A stretch of DNA of 55,686 bases, from NCBI RefSeq assembly GCF_001854805.1, contig NZ_MBLO01000091.1, positions 279-55,964 on the forward strand. Reading direction: 5' to 3'. The stretch comes from Pseudofrankia coriaricola. Its GTDB lineage: Bacteria > Actinomycetota > Actinomycetes > Frankiales > Frankiaceae. The notes beneath the pieces were generated by a model. It did no database searches, was not told the DNA's origin, and saw nothing but the letters and a program-made list of their open reading frames with translations. Position 1 is the first letter of the stretch. Each line of letters opens with the position of its first letter. This document shows positions 54,253 to 55,686 of the stretch, piece by piece. Made by a program: the position numbers and the translations under genes.

Positions 54253-55365
54253 TTAGGCGCGGCCCAGTGTGACTGTGCGGGCCAGGTCGGCCGCCCCGAC
54301 GAAACCCGCGTCGGGTCCCAGGTCGGCGAGGACGATCTCGGCCTCGGGGCGGTGGCCGCGGCCGGGGAGGGCGGCGCGGAACTGGGCCCTGGCCGGGCCG
54401 AGCAGGAGCTCACCGGCGTCGGAGACGCCTCCGCCGATGACGAACCTCGCCGGGTCGAGCACGGCGGTGAGGCTGGCCAGGCCCTGGCCGAGCCAGTAGC
54501 CGACCTCCTCGAAGCACTTGATGGCCGCCGGGTCGCCCTCGCGGGCCGCGGTCGTGACGTCCGGGCCGGTCAACTGCCCCAGGTCGCCGCCGGCGAGCTC
54601 GAGCAGCCGCCGCCCGGCCGCCGACGAGCCACCGATGATCTCCCGGGCGTGGCGGACCAGCGCCCGGCCGCTCGCGTACTGCTCCCAGCAGCCCTGGCTG
54701 CCGCAGCCACACGGGAGCCCGGCCGGTACCACCTGCATGTGGCCGAACTCGGCGCCGACGCCGAACGCGCCGTGGCGCACCTTCCCCTCCACTACCAGCC
54801 CGCTGCCGATCCCGGTGCCCACCGTGACGCAGACCAGTTCGGCGCAGTCGCGCCCCGCGCCGAAGCGGTACTCCGCCCACGCCATCGTGTTCGCGTCGTT
54901 GTCGACGATCACCGGGCGGCCGAGCCGGTCGGAGATGATGTCCCGCAGCGGCTCGTCGCGCCAGGCGAGGTTCGGCGCGAACATCACCCGCGCCCCGTCG
55001 CGGTCGAGCCAGCCGGCGGCGCCGATGCCGATCGGCGCCTCCAGGCCGACGGCGTGGCGGGCGAGCAGCTCGCCGACGACCTCGGCGATCGTGTCCGCCA
55101 CCAGCGCCGGCTCGTGCCCCGGGGTCGGGCGGCGCACCGAGCCGACGATCCGGCCGTGCTCGTCGACGACGCCCGCGGCCACCTTCGTCCCGCCGACGTC
55201 GACGCCGATCGCCAGACCCCGCGCGCCGCCGGCCGGCGCGAGCGGCGGGGGCGGCGCGCCCGGCTCGGTGCCGGGCATGCCGGACGTGCGCGAGGCCGGG
55301 GGCGCAAAGGGCGCGCCGGACGAGATGGATGTGCCGGATGTGCCGGTCGTGTGCGTGCTACTCAC
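54253..55365 (-). CDS. ROK-family glucokinase
   Basis: 370 residues. ATP-binding GVDVGGTKVAAGVVDEHGRI, sugar-site NDANTMAWAEYRFGAG with catalytic Asp, VTVGTGIGSGLVVEGKVRHG, EFGHMQVVPAG and the ROK zinc motif CGCGSQGCWEQYASGRAL. Phosphorylates glucose, feeding glycolysis and possibly carbon-catabolite signalling as GlkA does in streptomycetes. The N-terminal ~45 residues are a Ser/Thr/Pro-rich extension. Start GTG 55365 has AGAGGA upstream and overlaps the preceding gene by eight bases, so the two are co-transcribed. Confidence 0.93.
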   Translation of the reverse strand: MSSTHTTGTSGTSISSGAPFAPPASRTSGMPGTEPGAPPPPLAPAGGARGLAIGVDVGGTKVAAGVVDEHGRIVGSVRRPTPGHEPALVADTIAEVVGELLARHAVGLEAPIGIGAAGWLDRDGARVMFAPNLAWRDEPLRDIISDRLGRPVIVDNDANTMAWAEYRFGAGRDCAELVCVTVGTGIGSGLVVEGKVRHGAFGVGAEFGHMQVVPAGLPCGCGSQGCWEQYASGRALVRHAREIIGGSSAAGRRLLELAGGDLGQLTGPDVTTAAREGDPAAIKCFEEVGYWLGQGLASLTAVLDPARFVIGGGVSDAGELLLGPARAQFRAALPGRGHRPEAEIVLADLGPDAGFVGAADLARTVTLGRA

Positions 55366-55686
55366 CGATGTCGATCCTCTGTACCCGGCCGCGGGCCGGC
55401 CGGGTCTGCTGCGTCGCGGTCTGTCGTGGAGAAGCCTGCCAGCCCGGCGGGTCGTCGTGCTGGTCACCCGTGCCCTGGCCGGGGCCGCCTGCGGGCGGCC
55501 AGGCGGCGCGGGCCGCGGCGGCGAGCGAGCTCGCCGCCGCGAGCAGGTGCCCGAGGACCTCCGCGTGGCTGCCGGCGACGCTGGCGAGCAGCCTGCACAA
55601 CGGGCAGCCGGTGCACAGCGTCTCGCCCGGTCCCACCGCCCAGGGCGGGCCGTGGCGTGGCCCCGGGCCGGGCGTGGGGCCGTCGC
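55358..55686 (-). CDS. Small Cys-motif protein, possibly cut by the right window edge
   Basis: The frame is open to the edge (upstream residues DGPTPGPGPRHGPPWAV), so the gene may continue outside; GTG 55636 is the only start inside. The recognisable part is GETLCTGCPLCRLLASVAG, with a C-x2-C-x2-C cluster, then a helix LGHLLAAASSLAAAARAAW and a hydrophilic Gln/Arg-rich tail ending QRIDIGE. Small proteins of this kind (CPxC near the N-terminal part, one amphipathic helix) occur upstream of ROK kinases in actinobacteria as far as I remember; function unknown. The stop lies inside the ROK start. Confidence 0.6.
   Translation of the reverse strand, partial: DGPTPGPGPRHGPPWAVGPGETLCTGCPLCRLLASVAGSHAEVLGHLLAAASSLAAAARAAWPPAGGPGQGTGDQHDDPPGWQASPRQTATQQTRPARGRVQRIDIGE

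Noticed and set aside
53519-54413. Minus-strand ORFs with duplicated peptide blocks after pimB
   Set aside because: The duplicated peptide is the 157-bp tandem repeat translated; the blocks do not match any family and lie outside gene-like context.

Overview
The window is very GC-rich (roughly 70-75% by eye), with GTG/TTG starts and dense genes. The gene content is that of a filamentous or soil actinomycete. Two features point to a Frankia-like genome, by inference only: the aa3/bcc respiratory supercomplex set (ctaCDF, ctaE-qcrCAB, with the actinobacterial subunit IV) and a lot of intergenic repeat DNA. From memory of M. tuberculosis, the backbone order lipB-lipA / sucB / gcvT / pepA / cobS-cobT / nadA / erpA / PfkB kinase / ctaC-D-F / trpD / ctaE-qcrCAB / DEDD-GIY-YIG exonuclease / pimB resembles the Rv2188c-Rv2218 neighbourhood, so most of the window is conserved actinobacterial core.

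Layout. 1-4.0 kb: the 5' two thirds of the principal sigma factor (minus strand), preceded by a 40-codon upstream ORF that overlaps its start, a divergent consensus promoter, then a membrane pseudokinase. 4.2-10.1 kb: an S51-type peptidase, lipB-lipA, and the 2-oxoacid dehydrogenase E2 and E3 genes, the last two flanked by inverted copies of a 190-bp repeat. 10.6-15.6 kb: gcvT, pepA, and a cobT-cobS pair that has lost key catalytic residues. 16-20.8 kb: a 1613-residue DUF4062/NB-ARC/14-blade WD40 STAND protein carrying an in-frame copy of a dispersed palindromic element. 20.8-25.4 kb: small membrane proteins, an MBL hydrolase, and a TetR / F420-type enzyme operon with three palindromic operators. 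25.5-31.7 kb: DUF3043, nadA, erpA, a PfkB (adenosine-type) kinase, TusA and a cysteine desulfurase. 32-35.2 kb: ctaC-ctaD-ctaF. 35.4-39.9 kb: PemK-like protein, trpD with a receiver-like protein, and a Fur/PerR-rubrerythrin-DUF3501 module. 39.9-40.6 kb: a ~580-bp near-complete inverted repeat. 40.9-45.4 kb: ctaE-qcrC-qcrA-qcrB with overlapping start/stop codons. 45.6-55.7 kb: exonuclease, VOC, HIT, NYN-domain, DUF4352-like, PimB' mannosyltransferase, ROK glucokinase and a Cys-motif protein cut by the window edge.

How the parts fit together. LipB and LipA make the lipoyl cofactor used by the neighbouring E2 (one lipoyl domain) and by the glycine cleavage system of which GcvT is part. ErpA, TusA and the cysteine desulfurase concern sulfur and Fe-S supply, needed by LipA, NadA and the Rieske protein QcrA. 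CtaC-F and QcrCAB form one menaquinol-to-oxygen respiratory chain.

The most unusual material is non-genic or cryptic. (i) A palindromic element (family B) occurs four times, three of them inside reading frames, with two copies 95/96 identical. (ii) A second family (A, ~130-190 bp) has about seven intergenic units. (iii) There is a huge inverted repeat upstream of ctaE. (iv) The sigma-factor leader peptide is apparently translationally coupled. (v) The CobT/CobS-like pair lacks canonical active-site residues. No rRNA, tRNA, CRISPR array or transposase gene was found.
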